A model generated the notes under the pieces. That model worked only from the letters and a program-made list of their open reading frames with translations, was not told where the DNA came from and did not search any database. A stretch of 64,000 bases of DNA from Polyodon spathula. Taxonomy: Eukaryota > Chordata > Actinopteri > Acipenseriformes > Polyodontidae. The DNA lies in contig NC_054564.1 in assembly GCF_017654505.1 (NCBI RefSeq), positions 6,990,121-7,054,120 on the forward strand, in the 5' to 3' direction. Below are positions 50,404-62,599 of this stretch, in pieces (position 1 is the stretch's first letter; each line of letters starts with the position of its first letter). A program made the translations under genes and the position numbers.

Positions 50404-50880
50404 CACTCATTTTAGGTTCTTTTGCACCCTTTAAAAGTAAACCCAGACACAGGACTTTTCAAAGCATTTTCGTGCAGTTTTATTATTTAACAGAAATAAA
50501 AAAAAATACATCAAAATAAAACTCTCACTACACTATACTTTTTTGAAAGTTTCTAACTAGATCGGAAGGCTAAGCTGTTTACCGATTTAAAAAAAAACAA
50601 CTCTGTTACACAAGAGCACACAAACACAGCACCCTTTTTTTCCCAGGCTTCACACACAGCCTTATTGCTTCTATAGGATTTTCATACCCTGGCAGCCTCT
50701 TGCCTTCACACAGACTGCCGTGCACCAACTTTTTCATACTGGCTATATACCTGCCTGCTAATTACAGGCAGGTGACACAAATTCAATTAATCAAACAATT
50801 ACACCCGTGGCTGTGCAAGCACACCTTTATTTGGCAGGGTCCATAAATTAACCCCATCCCTGCCAACCACCGCCACATAT
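50400..50880 (-). other. Possible retroelement LTR or 5' UTR
   Basis: Read on the - strand, the segment starts TGTGGCGGTTGGCAGGGATG and has an AATAAAGG early on. It then carries GCAGGTATATAGCCAG (TATA-like) and, about 330 bp after that, ends in sequence without a coding frame. Low in other repeats and more structured than its surroundings. No second copy, primer-binding site or protein frame is visible, so the class is a guess. Confidence 0.25.
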
Positions 50881-51087
50881 CTTTCAGGGATCTGTCCTGC
50901 CACAATACAGTTTTCTGAAGGACTAACAGAACTTTAGAACAGGACAGTTGAGGACTTGTCATGTAAAATCAGTGCCATCATTTCTGTCGATGATGGCCTT
51001 ACACCCTATTGACATTGCTAGTATAACACAACGGTTTCAGCTTACACAATCATTTCCTGCCCCAGCCCACTTCCACGCACTATATTG

Positions 51088-51432
51088 CTCTCAGATGTGC
51101 AGCTTTAAAAGAAACACCTTATACCAAGCATGATTTTACCATTCTGGTACTACACTAAGTTAAAGAAATCTCTGTTTTGCTTTCGGATGGTGCTGCACTT
51201 CCTTGGTCACCTCCTTGATCGCTTCTTTCTAGTTATTGCTCAACCAGCTGACTGACGTGATTTCAAACAGTAGCTTTAATCTAGACTGGTGAAATGATTT
51301 TGAAAGTGAAGCAGTAACCAACTACCTGAAATGCAAGTAAACTTTCTTTAGCTTTGCGTAGCGCCAGACGATTTAAAATACAAATACACTGGTTGCCACA
51401 ACATGTGTTTCTTTGAGAATTGCACATTTGAG
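51088..51432. repeat. Palindromic pair of the 28653-type repeat
   Basis: Left arm TCAGATGTGCAGCTTTAAAA, then GAAACACC; right arm reversed TCAAATGTGCAATTCTCAAAG, then AAACACATG. The arms are about 270 bp apart, as in a decayed palindromic element. Confidence 0.5.
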
Positions 51433-52436
51433 ATCTTTGTAGCAAATGGAAGCAGGCAATTGTAATATTTTGGTTGCTGCATCCACTTCATGTGACCTTA
51501 TCCGCTGAACTTTCTTGTAAAATACAGAGTGGCATTCTCAGTTGGTTTGAATGAAAATTACATTGGATAGTGCATCAGGAAGCAATGAACATTTCAGTTG
51601 ACTGAAAATGAAACCCGGGCGACTGGAGCCTGCTGTGTCTTGAACTTCAAATGCACTGCAAATCAATATCGGAGATAATTATCTCGACTATTGCTTGAGC
51701 TATATGGATAATTGGCCTGGACCCATTCTCTTCCAACAGCTTTCCATTTTTTTAGTTTTCACCTCATTGTTTGTCTTAATGAAAATCATTCAGAAATTAG
51801 GGGAAGTTTGTTTTTTTGTCTGCTTTGAGCTCACTGGGCCTGTAGGGTCTGATGTAACCTGGCGTTGAGAAACAGTCCCTGATGTTTTGACCTCCCTAAC
51901 CTGGGGCTGCCAGAGCCAACAAAATTCTCCCTGTGAAATCTCCAGCAAAGATCAGCTACTTGGAACAGCCGCACCTACACCCCCACCCCCTGACAGTGTG
52001 ACTCACCCTGCACCCCCACCCCCTGACGGTGTGACTCACCCTGCACCCCCACCCCCTGACGGTGTGACTCACCCTGCACCCCCACCCCCTGACGGTGTGA
52101 CTCACCCTGCAGCCCCGTGAAACTTGGGAAAGTTTTGTGGCTTTCAGATCCATTATATGAAAATGATATGAAAGCACTGAAGATATATGATCCGGGCAGA
52201 AATTCTCAAGCCCCTTCACGGTTGTGAAGCAGCAGCCTTCAAAACTGTTTTTTTAACAAAGACCCTTCTCATATTGAATTCCACAAATGAAAATCGACTG
52301 ATTCTGGACCTCAAACATAGCACCCTGCCATCAGAAGGCAATGGGGGATGGGATCATGAATGATGTATCTCTAGATTCGACGCCACCTTTGAAAGTAATC
52401 CTGGGAAGACAGGTTGATATTCCCCAGCCAAATTTA
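51433..52436. other. Unassigned intergenic sequence
   Basis: Nothing except the 33-bp minisatellite at 51976-52117. Confidence 0.5.
51976..52117. repeat. 33-bp minisatellite, about four copies
   Basis: Unit containing CCCCCTGACGGTGTGACTCA and CCCTGCACC. Because 33 is a multiple of three, frames stay open on both strands (PAPPPPDGVTH on +, a Gly/Arg/Val-rich repeat on -). No evidence of a real gene. Confidence 0.95.
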
Positions 52437-52830
52437 ATATCAATCAATCTTTATTTTTATAGACAGCCTTTCATAGTGGACCATCATCACAAAGCGCTTT
52501 ACAAGATGCAGTTACAAGAAAATCCATAATACTTTAAATACAGAGAAATGCATAAACCATGATATACAGTAAAAAAAAAAAAAAGCATAATACATTAAAT
52601 ACAGTGGAAAGTGCATAATTCATGATAGTAGCATAATACATGAAATAGTAGCAGAAATACAGCAGCTAATAACAGATATCAGGTTTAAAGGGCATGGAGA
52701 GCAAGAGAGAACAGGTGGGTGTTGAGAGTTGATTTAAAGCGAGCGACGATGGGAGCATCACGCACAAAAGCTGGAAGAGAGTTCAAAGGAGTCGGAGCCA
52801 TAAAGAATTGATCAACATTTGTATTGGTAT
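52437..52830 (-). mobile_element. L2-type LINE 3' UTR fragment
   Basis: CAATCAATCTTTATTTTTAT, then CATAGTGGACCATCATCACA and AAGCGCTTTACAAG, is the reversed tail shared with the SINEs at 35985 and 57695. Further in, AAGCTGGAAGAGAGTTCAAA and GGAGTCGGAGCC are typical of the LINE 3' region. No protein frame. Confidence 0.7.
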
Positions 52831-54095
52831 CTTAGGAATGTAAACAAAGCGCCCATAAATGGTGATAATAAGCCACCAATAGCCTGGCTTAAATTCTGGT
52901 TTGAATTACAACACAAAAGAAAGTGTTAAATATGCCAGCTTTGCTGTTGAGCTCAAATATAGCACCAGGTGTTGATAACAGTAGATTCCAGTGGTGACAT
53001 GTGTTTTCAATATTCTGTCTATTTCACCTCGTTCTAATAATAAAGCGAGAGAGCTGTAAACACACTCATCGTTCACTGTGTTCTGTGTACTGGAACATTT
53101 CAATAATGCACAGCAACTTACTGACTTGTAACCCTTCTAAACGCACGCTTTTATTTCCCAAAATAGAGTAGGGTGGGAATCAGCTGAACGGCTGATAAGT
53201 GTGAGTGATATAAACGATATAAACCTAGACTGCGATATTATTCGCAAGAAATGTGGGAGTTTCTCTAGACTTCTTTTATGGAGGCTTTCCATTGATGAAT
53301 GTTTCTCTTTTTCATTTTAACAAACAGTACCGCACTCGTTTACATGGCACTTAGCTTCCATGAAGTTGTTTTTCTATCTTTATTTTTTTTATTGAAATTG
53401 CGTTGTTTCTGAAATATGGATAACCACAGCGCCTGCAGATGCCACGTCCCTCAAACTTGAATGACTGTGATTTTTCAGATTATTTCTCCTTGTGAGCCTG
53501 ATTGCAAGATTCAAATTGTTCCTTTTATTTGTCTTATTGATTGCAATTAACCAGCTTTTGGTCACATAAGGCGCAGAGCCAAAGGCCGTTTTCGAAAATA
53601 GAAAGTGCGCCGCAGAGCAGCCTTCTTATAAGACAGGAGATCCTGCGATTAAGTCTGTCGAAGAACTGCAGTTCAAAAACTTGAGGTTTTTTTTTCTAGC
53701 AGCTCAATGTGTTTCCTTCACTAAAAATCACATCGAAAACCTACTAAACCAGAAAAAAAAAACATGAACTAAGGATTAAAAACAATCAGCGCTTGGGGAT
53801 TTCTTCCTGCGTATGTCTGTGGATGGCTAAAGCATTATTTTGTCTTGGTAACAACCACTAAAGAGAATACATTCCAGTAACAGTGTCTTACCCTGTTCCA
53901 AATTCCCTTTCTAGTGCGCTATAATATTTACAGAAACGAGAAGTCTGTGCAAAGTGTTTCAACCTGCTCATAGTTCGTACTGATGGAAAAATGTGTGTGT
54001 GTGTATGTGTGTGAGTGTGTGTGTGGTTTTTTTTAAGGAGTTTTTGGTAGCTTTTCAAATTACAGGACATGAATAACCATTATATTTTAATAACT
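52831..54095. other. Unassigned intergenic sequence
   Basis: No gene recognised; a short TG/GTAT repeat at about 53992-54024. Confidence 0.5.
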
Positions 54096-54306
54096 GGGTA
54101 CACCATTGTATCAGAAAAGGGTTTGGTTTAGAGTTAGGGTTAGGAGGTTAGGGTTTGGGGGTTAGGGTTATATCATGCAATTACACATGCAGTACAATGT
54201 AACTATGCATAATAACATTGTGATTATGTTTGAGCACTCCTGTATTTAATAAGTAACCGCTATGTAAATACACAGTAACTAGAGACACTTAATGTAAAGT
54301 TTTACC
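54096..54306. mobile_element. Telomere-core MITE, core and right arm
   Basis: Degenerate TTAGGG units (54118-54170), ATATCATGCA, AATGTAACTATGCATAATAA, AATACACAGTAACTAGAGAC, end TAAAGTTTTACC. Confidence 0.85.
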
Positions 54307-54700
54307 TAAACATTTTCCTCCCATCCCATTGTGTTTGATTGCGAATGTGGCACCAGATATTCAATCTGTTTTCCTAATGTGTTGCAAAAATAATTTATTC
54401 TGAACGAGCCAGAAACGATTCAGGGGCTGCGGTAAATGGAACCGTAGGGTACATACTGATGGATCACTTTTATGAATAATGGCATCATCAGCGTTTAAAT
54501 GAAGTGGGAACTCAACTGGGCTTGTTTGCTAAAACAGACTTGGCAAAGAGGCTGAATCGTGAATGTTGTTTAAGGAAGGGTGAATTTGTATTAGTCTTTG
54601 TATTAGCCAATTAGAAATGCACCTGTGTTTGAAACATTATGTTAGGTAAACGATATTAGATTGTTAGCAATACCAGGTTATGCAGTGTATAAACCATCAA

Positions 54701-55116
54701 GGTAACACTTCATATGAAGGTGCTGCTTATTAATGTTTTATAAATATATTATATATGCTTCATAACTATGTTATAGAGTGTTAATAAAGCATTACAGATG
54801 GTTTATAACCATGCAATTGCCATAGACAGAATTACGTTTAAACATCCGAAAGTAGAATAGGTGGCTAAAAACTGTCCCCTTTATACAAACATAATTCCAT
54901 CTATGGATATTGCATGGTTAAACATCTCAAAGTAGAACAGGTGGCTAGAAATTGTCCCCTTTATAAAACTGGAATTCCATCTGTGGTGACTGCATGGTTA
55001 TAAGTCACATCTAAAGCTTTATTAATAAGGTATAACATAGTAATTAAGAATCTATTATATAGTTATAAATCGTTTATAAAACAATAATAAACAGCACATT
55101 TATATAGCGTGTTACG
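54701..55116. mobile_element. Second GGTAACAC family, full-length palindromic MITE
   Basis: Starts GGTAACACTTCATATGAAGG and ends ATTTATATAGCGTGTTACG. The arms match inward (TTTTATAAATATATTATATA; reversed right arm TTTTATAAACGATTTATAAC). Flanked by ACCATCAA (54693-54700) and ACCAGCAA (55117-55124), a 7/8 match, indicating an 8-bp target duplication. The interior carries an internal near-duplicate (CATC-AAAGTAGAA-AGGTGGCTA twice) and no telomere units. Confidence 0.82.
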
Positions 55117-55326
55117 ACCAGCAACAAATCATAATTATTTTTATATAATATAAGGTAAGATGTTAAATATTCCGAAAATATAGAGGATATTAAATATTCC
55201 TTTAAATGAAGACGGTGAAGTATTTTCCCCCTATTTTCAAAATGAATTCAGTTTCTACTAAACTTGGGAACACATTATCAACCATCATTCACAAACCAGA
55301 AGCTCAGAGCAATATTAATTCTCAGA

Positions 55327-55327
<1 letters not shown>

Positions 55328-55371
<44 letters not shown>

Positions 55372-55381
55372 CACACACACA
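55328..55381. repeat. Poly-A and (CA)n
   Basis: A-run of about 25 followed by CA dinucleotides. Confidence 0.95.
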
Positions 55382-56046
55382 GCTTGACACTTAATAATTA
55401 CGCCCTCCCTTCAAAATATAATTTGCATTTAATGTTTTTTTTATTTTTTTATTTCACGTTTCATCTGCTCTTGCATGGGTTATAATTATCCCATTTTCAT
55501 ATCCTAATTACATTGCTTGAAAGTAGCTGCTTTTTCGGATAATTCATTGCCTTGCGGTCTGATGATGTTTAGAAGCAGAATCTGTTATGCATCTTTGGCA
55601 TATTTCTTAAATCTCCGGAAATGCTCCAAAGTTATATTTCAGCTGGACTGCTTGGAATTCTTTCAAATATATTTGCAGTATTTTTCAAGGATAACATTTT
55701 CTCTCACTTTGCCAGCAGGCAAAATCTAAGAGCAGCTTGCTGTAAAAAACAAAAAAATGTAAAGGATAGAATGACCCCCTTGTGAAATAAATAAACATAT
55801 AGAACGTGCTTTGATGAAGACAATATGTCGAAAAGCTTTATTTAGCTTTTATTTTTACCTTGTTCTTAATAAAATATGAATAATTGAGAGACACTCTGGG
55901 ATATAAGTTTTTCATTAAGTGAGAGTTGCCGTCTTCATCAATTCAATTGTTTGTTCCTGGGATGAAGCACATCATGTGTGTTGGAAATGATTGGGGCATC
56001 TTTGTAGCACCAGCATTTTCTACAACATATACAGTATATACAGTAT
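55382..56046. other. Unassigned intergenic sequence
   Basis: Nothing recognised. Confidence 0.5.
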
Positions 56047-56130
56047 TTATATGTATATATATATATATATAATATATATATATAATATATAATATATATA
56101 TATATTATATATATATAATAATATAATATA
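56047..56130. repeat. (TA)n microsatellite
   Basis: Interrupted TA/AATA tract. Confidence 0.95.
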
Positions 56131-56368
56131 AAATGTAGCTTTTTCTACATCGAAAAAAGACTTCAAAAGACCTGGCTGCTGCCGTTGCGACTCTCGTTTT
56201 ACATAGCAGAAGTGTCTTGGTTCGTTGTCAACAGTTTTACAATATTTATAATAAGAAGCACACAAAATTCAGTTTTTAAAATTTTCACAGTTCGTCTCCG
56301 AGGAGGCCTGTTTCAATAATCACATGAGATGACACTGGGACAGCTACTTAGTTATCTAGAACAGTCCT

Positions 56369-56489
<121 letters not shown>

Positions 56490-56589
56490 GCCCTGTCATT
56501 GCTCACCATGCAGACGGTTTGACTCTCTTGACAATTCTGTTTTCTCTTACCCTGTCAAAATCTAAGACAGCCAACGGGGTCTGTTCTCC

Positions 56590-56658
<69 letters not shown>

Positions 56659-56660
56659 GT
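56590..56660. repeat. (CG)n(CA)n microsatellite
   Basis: CG start followed by CA, similar in form to 19809-19861. Confidence 0.96.
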
Positions 56661-56729
56661 GTTTGTCTCTTTAGAATTCAGAATGTCAATACTTACGGTA
56701 ATGCAGGTTACAAATGACATCGCTCAGTT

Positions 56730-57545
56730 TTAACATCAACAACGACAATAACTTAAAAATAAATTGCCTGTGTATCTCAAGGTGCTTTACACAGTTCAAA
56801 AAATACAATATATAAAAAAGAAGTAAACAAACCAAACATAACATTATTAACAGCAACAGCAAATGTGGCAACAACAACAAAAAGACAACAAGACACGCTC
56901 TTCTCAAGGGGCTTAACCAAAATCAACATTTTTTAAACTGATCAGCTGACTGGCAGTGCCTGATGTCAATGGGGAGGTCATTCCGTAGCACAGGAGCCAA
57001 GGGGCTAAAGGAACGACCAGTGAGAGCAACCCGGTTCACATCAGGAACAACCAGCAGCCCTGCCTGGGAGGATCTAAGTAATTCAGTAAGGTAAGCAGGG
57101 ACCAGTATCACTGAGTGAGCGATAAGTCGAGAGAAGCAGTTTAAAAGAGAAGCGATACTTGATGGGACGTCAGTGTTTAGCCAGGACTTTGGACGGAAGG
57201 CCTGCAAATAGGGAGTTACAATAGTCAAGCCGAGAGATTACAAATGCATTGATCAAAATCTCATCAGCAGCAGCGAGAGAGAACAGCGTCAAACTTTGTC
57301 AATCTTCCCATAAATGGAAAAAAGAGGATTCGACAACAGAAGAAATATGTCCCTCAAAAGACATTGTGGCATCTAAGTGTAGCCCAAGGCTCTTTATAGA
57401 AGCTGAAGGCTGCAGTAGATAGTTACCATAACTAAAATGAACAGAAGTGAAAGAATTCAATTGTGTTTTAGAGTCATTAAGCACCAGTTCAGTTTTAATA
57501 GCATTTAGCAGACATCTGAGATTCAGTGTCTGCAAGACACTTGGG
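56730..57545 (-). mobile_element. L2-type LINE fragment, reverse transcriptase C-terminus
   Basis: On the - strand the first frame (57535-57299) reads NAIKTELVLNDSKTQLNS and later SIKSLGLHLDATMSFEGHIS. After a frame change, 57228-56923 reads LNCFSRLIAHSVILVPAYLT, VNRVALTGRSFSPLAPVLRN and DLPIDIRHCQSADQFKKC. These are the standard C-terminal blocks of L2/Maui-type reverse transcriptases (KTE-L-, LG--LD--M-F--HI, SF---AP--WN-LP-DIR---S---FKK). Broken by frameshifts and deletions and without the polymerase core. Confidence 0.85.
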
Positions 57546-57694
57546 AAGCATTAATATAGCAGGAGAAATAGAAGCAGAATAAGTGAGAAGTTTTGATAAA
57601 AAGTTGGTTTAGATAGAGCCATTCTTATGGCAGTGATCAAAGACTGTAAAGCTTTACCCTTTCCCCACTCCTGTGCTGTCCGTTATTCCATTCC

Positions 57695-57930
57695 AGTGCT
57701 AGCATGAGGTAATAATGCTTGTAACCAGAAGGTCACGGGTTCAAATCCCACCACTACCGCTCACTGTGCGACCCTTAGCAAGTCACTTCACCTCCTTGTG
57801 CTCCATCCTGTTAAATCAATGTCCTATTGTAAATGACTCTGCATGTAATTCACAGTTCACAGCCTACCTCTGTGAAGCGCTTTGTGATGGTGGTCCGCTA
57901 GGAAGGGCGCTATATAAAGATTTCATTATT
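57695..57930 (+). mobile_element. tRNA-derived SINE with LINE-type tail
   Basis: Box B GGGTTCAAATCCC after AACCAGAAGGTCAC; body TGCGACCCTTAGCAAGTCAC; tail GAAGCGCTTTGTGATGGTGG and GGGCGCTATATAAAG. Same family as 35985-36218 and the same tail as the LINE scrap at 52437, which fits a SINE mobilised by the L2-type LINE. Confidence 0.85.
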
Positions 57931-58226
57931 TTGGCCAAAGAAAGTCAGGTTTATACTACTTTTTTCTATAAAAAAAAATCTTCACTGATATTCCCACAAC
58001 TCTTGTAAACGGTGCGCCAGATTTTAATGAGCCTGCATCTTCCTAATCTGCATATCCAATTAAGTTAATTAGAAAAGCTTATTTGCTGGGTTATAAATAA
58101 CAGTGTGTGGCAATATTGAAGCAGAGCTGCTCCAAACCAGTAATGGCTCAGTGCTTGATTACAAGGTAATCATATCAATGTCAACTTGCAAGGCAATCAA
58201 AGGAACCCTTTAAGTTGATGCAGCAA

Positions 58227-58303
<77 letters not shown>

Positions 58304-58304
58304 T
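58227..58304. repeat. (TG)n microsatellite
   Basis: About 76 bp of TG followed by a T-run. Confidence 0.97.
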
Positions 58305-60663
58305 TTTTTTTTTCATTCTAAGCAAATGGAAGATTTCAAATAAAATAATTTTCTGTTCTTTTGATTCAAGTAGCTCATATGCAAAATAATTAAAAACAAA
58401 AAAAAAGTAAATTAAAGTTGCAAAGTCCAAAAGGACACCCGCTCACTTCTTATTTAATGTTCTAGTAGAATGTAAAATTCAAAGCTTTAACTAAAGGAGC
58501 CATACCACACCCATTCACAGTCCTGTATAAGAGGAACCAATTAATAACAAACTTCACATTACATTTCACTTACTATATTATGGTGCGTGCCTTTTTTTTT
58601 CTCTATATTAGACTTGACTTTGAGCTGTCTTTCAGCTCGTCCGGAGAATTCTAAGTTCAGGGATGGAACAGCCTCCCTCATTCCATTTAAATCATGTGAC
58701 AGTGTGACCTCTCAGCTCAGCCACACCTACTCCAGGCTGTTCAGACCCGGCACTCTCAGGACAATCTAAAGACTGATAGAGAGAAATAATAGTAAAATAT
58801 GATAATAACTCGATATTGAAGAAACCCAGAAACCGCACCAGAGGAAATCTAAAAAAGGACTTGACGTGAGACAGCTACATATTCTTTAAATCACAACACC
58901 AATTTCTCCTGTAGCATTGTTTACGCTCCAAACGTGACACCGGAAAATTCACATCACCCTTAACATAACCCAGTCTAATTTGGATCTCTCCATTCCTCAC
59001 CACAAACACGACTCTCACTTTTATTGACATTTGCTGTAACAATCTCTCCCAGAAGAAGCTGTGAGCCAAAAAAAAACAAAAAACAAAAAAAACCACGCTT
59101 CTAAATATATGCATGTTCTTTTCTAGTTGGGAGAATTCAAAAGGTACCAGGAAAAGCTAACAAAGCAGTACTAACGCCCAGCCCCAGAGACCTGACGGGG
59201 TGGAAATTACTGCATGCTTTCGTTTCGCATTATTTCAGATGTGTCCTGAAGCAGGCAAATTGCCTTGGACTGTAACCCTGCGCTAAAGGTTCAGAGTTTG
59301 TTCATTTACAAAACAGCCTCTCTGCAAACTGCAATGATGTCTGGAAAGCAATGCAAGATTAAAACAGTAGTGAGGTTATAAACGCTGCAGTATAAAGCAA
59401 TATAGTAAGAAGAGAATGCAATACCATGAGCTGTGACCTGCATCACAGCTGTCCAAAAAAAACAAAAAAAAAATGTCAATAACACATCATACTATAACTT
59501 TACAGAGGTTCAGTTTAATCAATCTAAAACTGGCAGCAAAGAAATTGAAACTGCTTCATATTTTAGTGTCCCCTCTCCCAAAGACAACCATGTTCAAACC
59601 AATGCATTGTGTGCGTGCTGAATCACATTGCCCTCGGTGAAAGATTAAAGGACTATTCCTCATCCTGCAGCTTGGCACGTTCTCCTGCCTGTCTCCTCAG
59701 CTACTCGCTTCCTCAATCCCTTTCACAGAACAAAAGCTGAGATGATATATTCATTGTAGCATAAGTCACCTACCACTCAGCAATAAAGTTCTCCCTGTCA
59801 TTCTTACAACTGGAATAAATTGTGATAATTTAAAAAAAAAATCCTGTGAAAGGCATGGCACCTGCAATGACTATGTCAGTGCTGGAAAACGCAATATGAA
59901 AAGCTCATTAATCATTGGAACTCATACTTACTTCCCATTTGTTGGCTCATTTGGAGTTCCCAAATTGCTCATTACAAGGTTTATAATTATTCCATTCAAT
60001 CAATGTTCCACACTGCAAAAGTTCTTTGCCTCTTTTAAAACTGTTTGTTTTCCAAAGGGGTATCATGGTTTGGAAACAGATGGTTTCTGGCTAAAACAGG
60101 CTGTAATACATCCGTTCCCAAAGGTTTCACCCTACACACAACATATTCAATATAATATATTTATCAACATGAATGGTTATAAATACACAACTTGAGGCAC
60201 AAAGGTGTGTTCGAGTGTCAGTGCTAGAGAATCAGAAACAAAGGAAAGGTAGCAACACTTTGTCTCGCCACATAGTGAATCGTTCAAGGTCCTTTAAGAC
60301 ACAGGACAAGATGCCCTGTCAATTATTTCATGCAATTAATCTTGCATAGTATAAATGAGATTTTGCTGATAAAACATTTCAAGTCGCTTTCTCTTTGCAG
60401 TCTCAGGGCTCTTTCAGAGACCACTGTTTCATTTTTAATCGCGCCCAACATCCTCCTAGGATAGCAGCAAAGAGTGCATTACAAGCTGACAGTAGACTAT
60501 ATGAATCATTAAGTGACAGTGGCTGCTTTAAAACAAAGGTTATTTTATACGCCAGTGATAGCACACGTGTGAATGCAGGAAACGTTCTGCTTTTAAAACT
60601 CTTTAGTGTTGTATAAAACATTGATGTTGATTGACCTAGTACAACTAAAGTATTTATTGCAAA
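58305..60663. other. Mostly unassigned intergenic sequence
   Basis: Contains the repeat at 58650-58745 that is shared with 13535-13635. No gene recognised; A-runs near 59070 and 59460. Confidence 0.5.
58650..58745. repeat. Dispersed repeat shared with 13535-13635
   Basis: CCTCATTCCATTTAAATCATG, then GTGACCTCTCAGCTCAGCC and ACACCTACTCCAGG, in the order seen at 13535. Family unknown. Confidence 0.55.
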
Positions 60664-60981
60664 ATTTACTTACACATAATTAGAATGTTATTATGCATAG
60701 TTTCAATGTTATTATGCATAGTTACAATGTTATTATGCATAGTTACAATGTAAGTAATGTGTACATTTTTTGCATGATATAACCCTCTAACTCTAAATGT
60801 AACCCTAGCACTTTTCTGATACAATTGTGTATTTGCACATAGCATGCAAATTGATGTACAAGTTAAGTGCATCGTAATTATCCATAAAAACACTGTAATT
60901 ATGTGTAAGTGCACATGTATTTGCTATGTAACTACAATGTAAATAAACAGTAATTAGAGACACTTCATGTAAAGTGTTACC
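60664..60981. mobile_element. Telomere-core MITE with triplicated 21-bp segment
   Basis: The left terminus is missing; from TTTACTTACACATAATTAGA the element runs through ATATAACCCTCTAACTC, CTTTTCTGATACAATTGTG and the right arm to TAAAGTGTTACC. The segment ATTATGCATAGTT-CAATGTT occurs three times in tandem at 60687-60750. Confidence 0.88.
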
Positions 60982-61280
60982 ATTGTCTCTCCCTATACTC
61001 TATTGCTTTTTGACCAGGGTATGAGAGGAAATGTTGCAATGTAGAGATTGCAAGAGAGCCCTGTACAGCTGTAACAGTGCCTTTCATTATTGAAGAGTCC
61101 TGGAGTTATGGTATACTGGTGAAGCTAATAAACCAGTGTAATTTCTTCAGTGGGAACCTATTCAATCACTAATGAATATGACGGCGTTCCTCAGGGTACA
61201 AGCATCGTGATGGAATTGTGAATTAGCCTTCGTCAAATGTGGTTTAAAACAGAGGCACGGCATGCCCTGTATTAATAATT
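60982..61280. repeat. Duplicated non-coding block, copy 2
   Basis: Same order and orientation as 43177-43508, without the 30-33 bp segment that follows ATGAGAGGAAA in copy 1. Again it starts exactly at the right end of a telomere-core MITE and homology stops after TATTAATAATT. Confidence 0.93.
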
Positions 61281-62320
61281 CAAAATACAGTGTTCTCCTT
61301 ATTTCATAACACGTACGTCTATTCAGACTGTGGAGACTTCAGACCACACTTCATATAAATGAGAGCACAGTTTTGCATTTTGATAATCTGTAACCTTTGC
61401 AAAAAAAGTGTCGAAAATGAAAATGTGCTTTAGTTGATGCATGCTGCTGAAGAAACAGGTAAAAATGTCGCTGTATACCAGTGTGTCCACCACTCATTTA
61501 AAATTATAATCTGTGAGTTCAGACATAATCCAGAATGTCTCAATTCGGTATGGTTTGGGTTCCAGTTCAGTGCACACCCTAATACATTTTGCATAAGAGA
61601 GAAAGTGTAACAATTGTAGAAATCACGCACACAAAAAAACTAAAACCAATGCAATTACAAAAATCTTCATTTACTGTTTAGCATGAGAACAAGATGACTC
61701 AATATGAACAATATCCAACAAAATACTTAGATCATGTCTGCTGTCATTTGCGTACTGAAGTGAAAACAAAATAGTTGAATTATGCCTCCACACTAATTGG
61801 GCTACAAATAATAAAAAAAAGAAAACAGCCACTAATAATAAACTCAATATACCTCCACCAGAATGATTAATAGTGGGGGGTATGCGTGACGATAATGATC
61901 CTCTCCCGGTAGCACGCAAAATAAATATTAACCTAGTAAAGAAACCTCTCTTGAGGGGCTGAAAAGCCTATGAAAGCTGGCAGTGATGTAAATAAGCCCT
62001 GCAAGCCGCAGTGTTGATCAGGCTGCCGTTTCAGGGAGAGAAGCTCAGGTAATTGCTGGATGTGTTTGTCCTTGTTAATGTAGTGGCTCCTAATCAATAA
62101 CAAATTGAATATGGTGATTGGCAGAGATTTTGTGCAACTGCAGCTTGCCCTATTCAGTTCCTAGCACAGGAGAGGGCAATTTTGTGTGCCCCTCCTGCCC
62201 TTGCTGTCCTATTGTCCAAAAAGGGGTTTCAGAATATAACGAGAGTAAACCCCCCCCCCCCCCTCCAAATATGTGTTAACCCTCTTATAAGCATTTATAC
62301 TGCCCCCCCATCCCGTAACT
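61281..62320. other. Unassigned intergenic sequence
   Basis: No gene recognised; a C-run of about 14 near 62252. Confidence 0.5.
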
Positions 62321-62535
62321 CTTTAAAGTACAAGGGACACATGTGTCCCACAAATAAAAATGACTTTCACTTTCTTATTTTGGCAGTGAGGTGCATGAAA
62401 CAGGGTTTATAATGTAGCGACAGGTTGGATCTGCTCATCCAAATTGTCAGTTTCCTCCTCGTGGTACTTGAGTCGCTCTCCAGTGTGTTTTAAGTGGAAC
62501 CCGTTTGAACAACAAGCGCCCGATTCCTGAAAGGA
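62321..62535. mobile_element. Dispersed repeat, inverted partner of 28791-28998
   Basis: CTTTAAAGTACAAGGGACAC, then TCCCACAAATAAAAATGAC, CCAAATTGTCAGTTTCCTCC and GAGTCGCTCTCCAGTGTGTT correspond to the reverse complement of the 28.8-kb copy. Its right end is decayed. Confidence 0.6.
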
Positions 62536-62599
62536 AAAGTGTGTTTTGAGCACACTTCACGGTAGAGTCTACACTACACTGTGCTGCACGTTTGGTATA

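Noticed and set aside
50400..50880. Confident LTR retrotransposon call
   Set aside because: No second LTR, primer-binding site, polypurine tract or gag/pol frame nearby; listed only as a low-confidence segment.
57700..57770. Functional tRNA gene on + strand
   Set aside because: Only the box B region is tRNA-like; it is the head of the LINE-tailed SINE.
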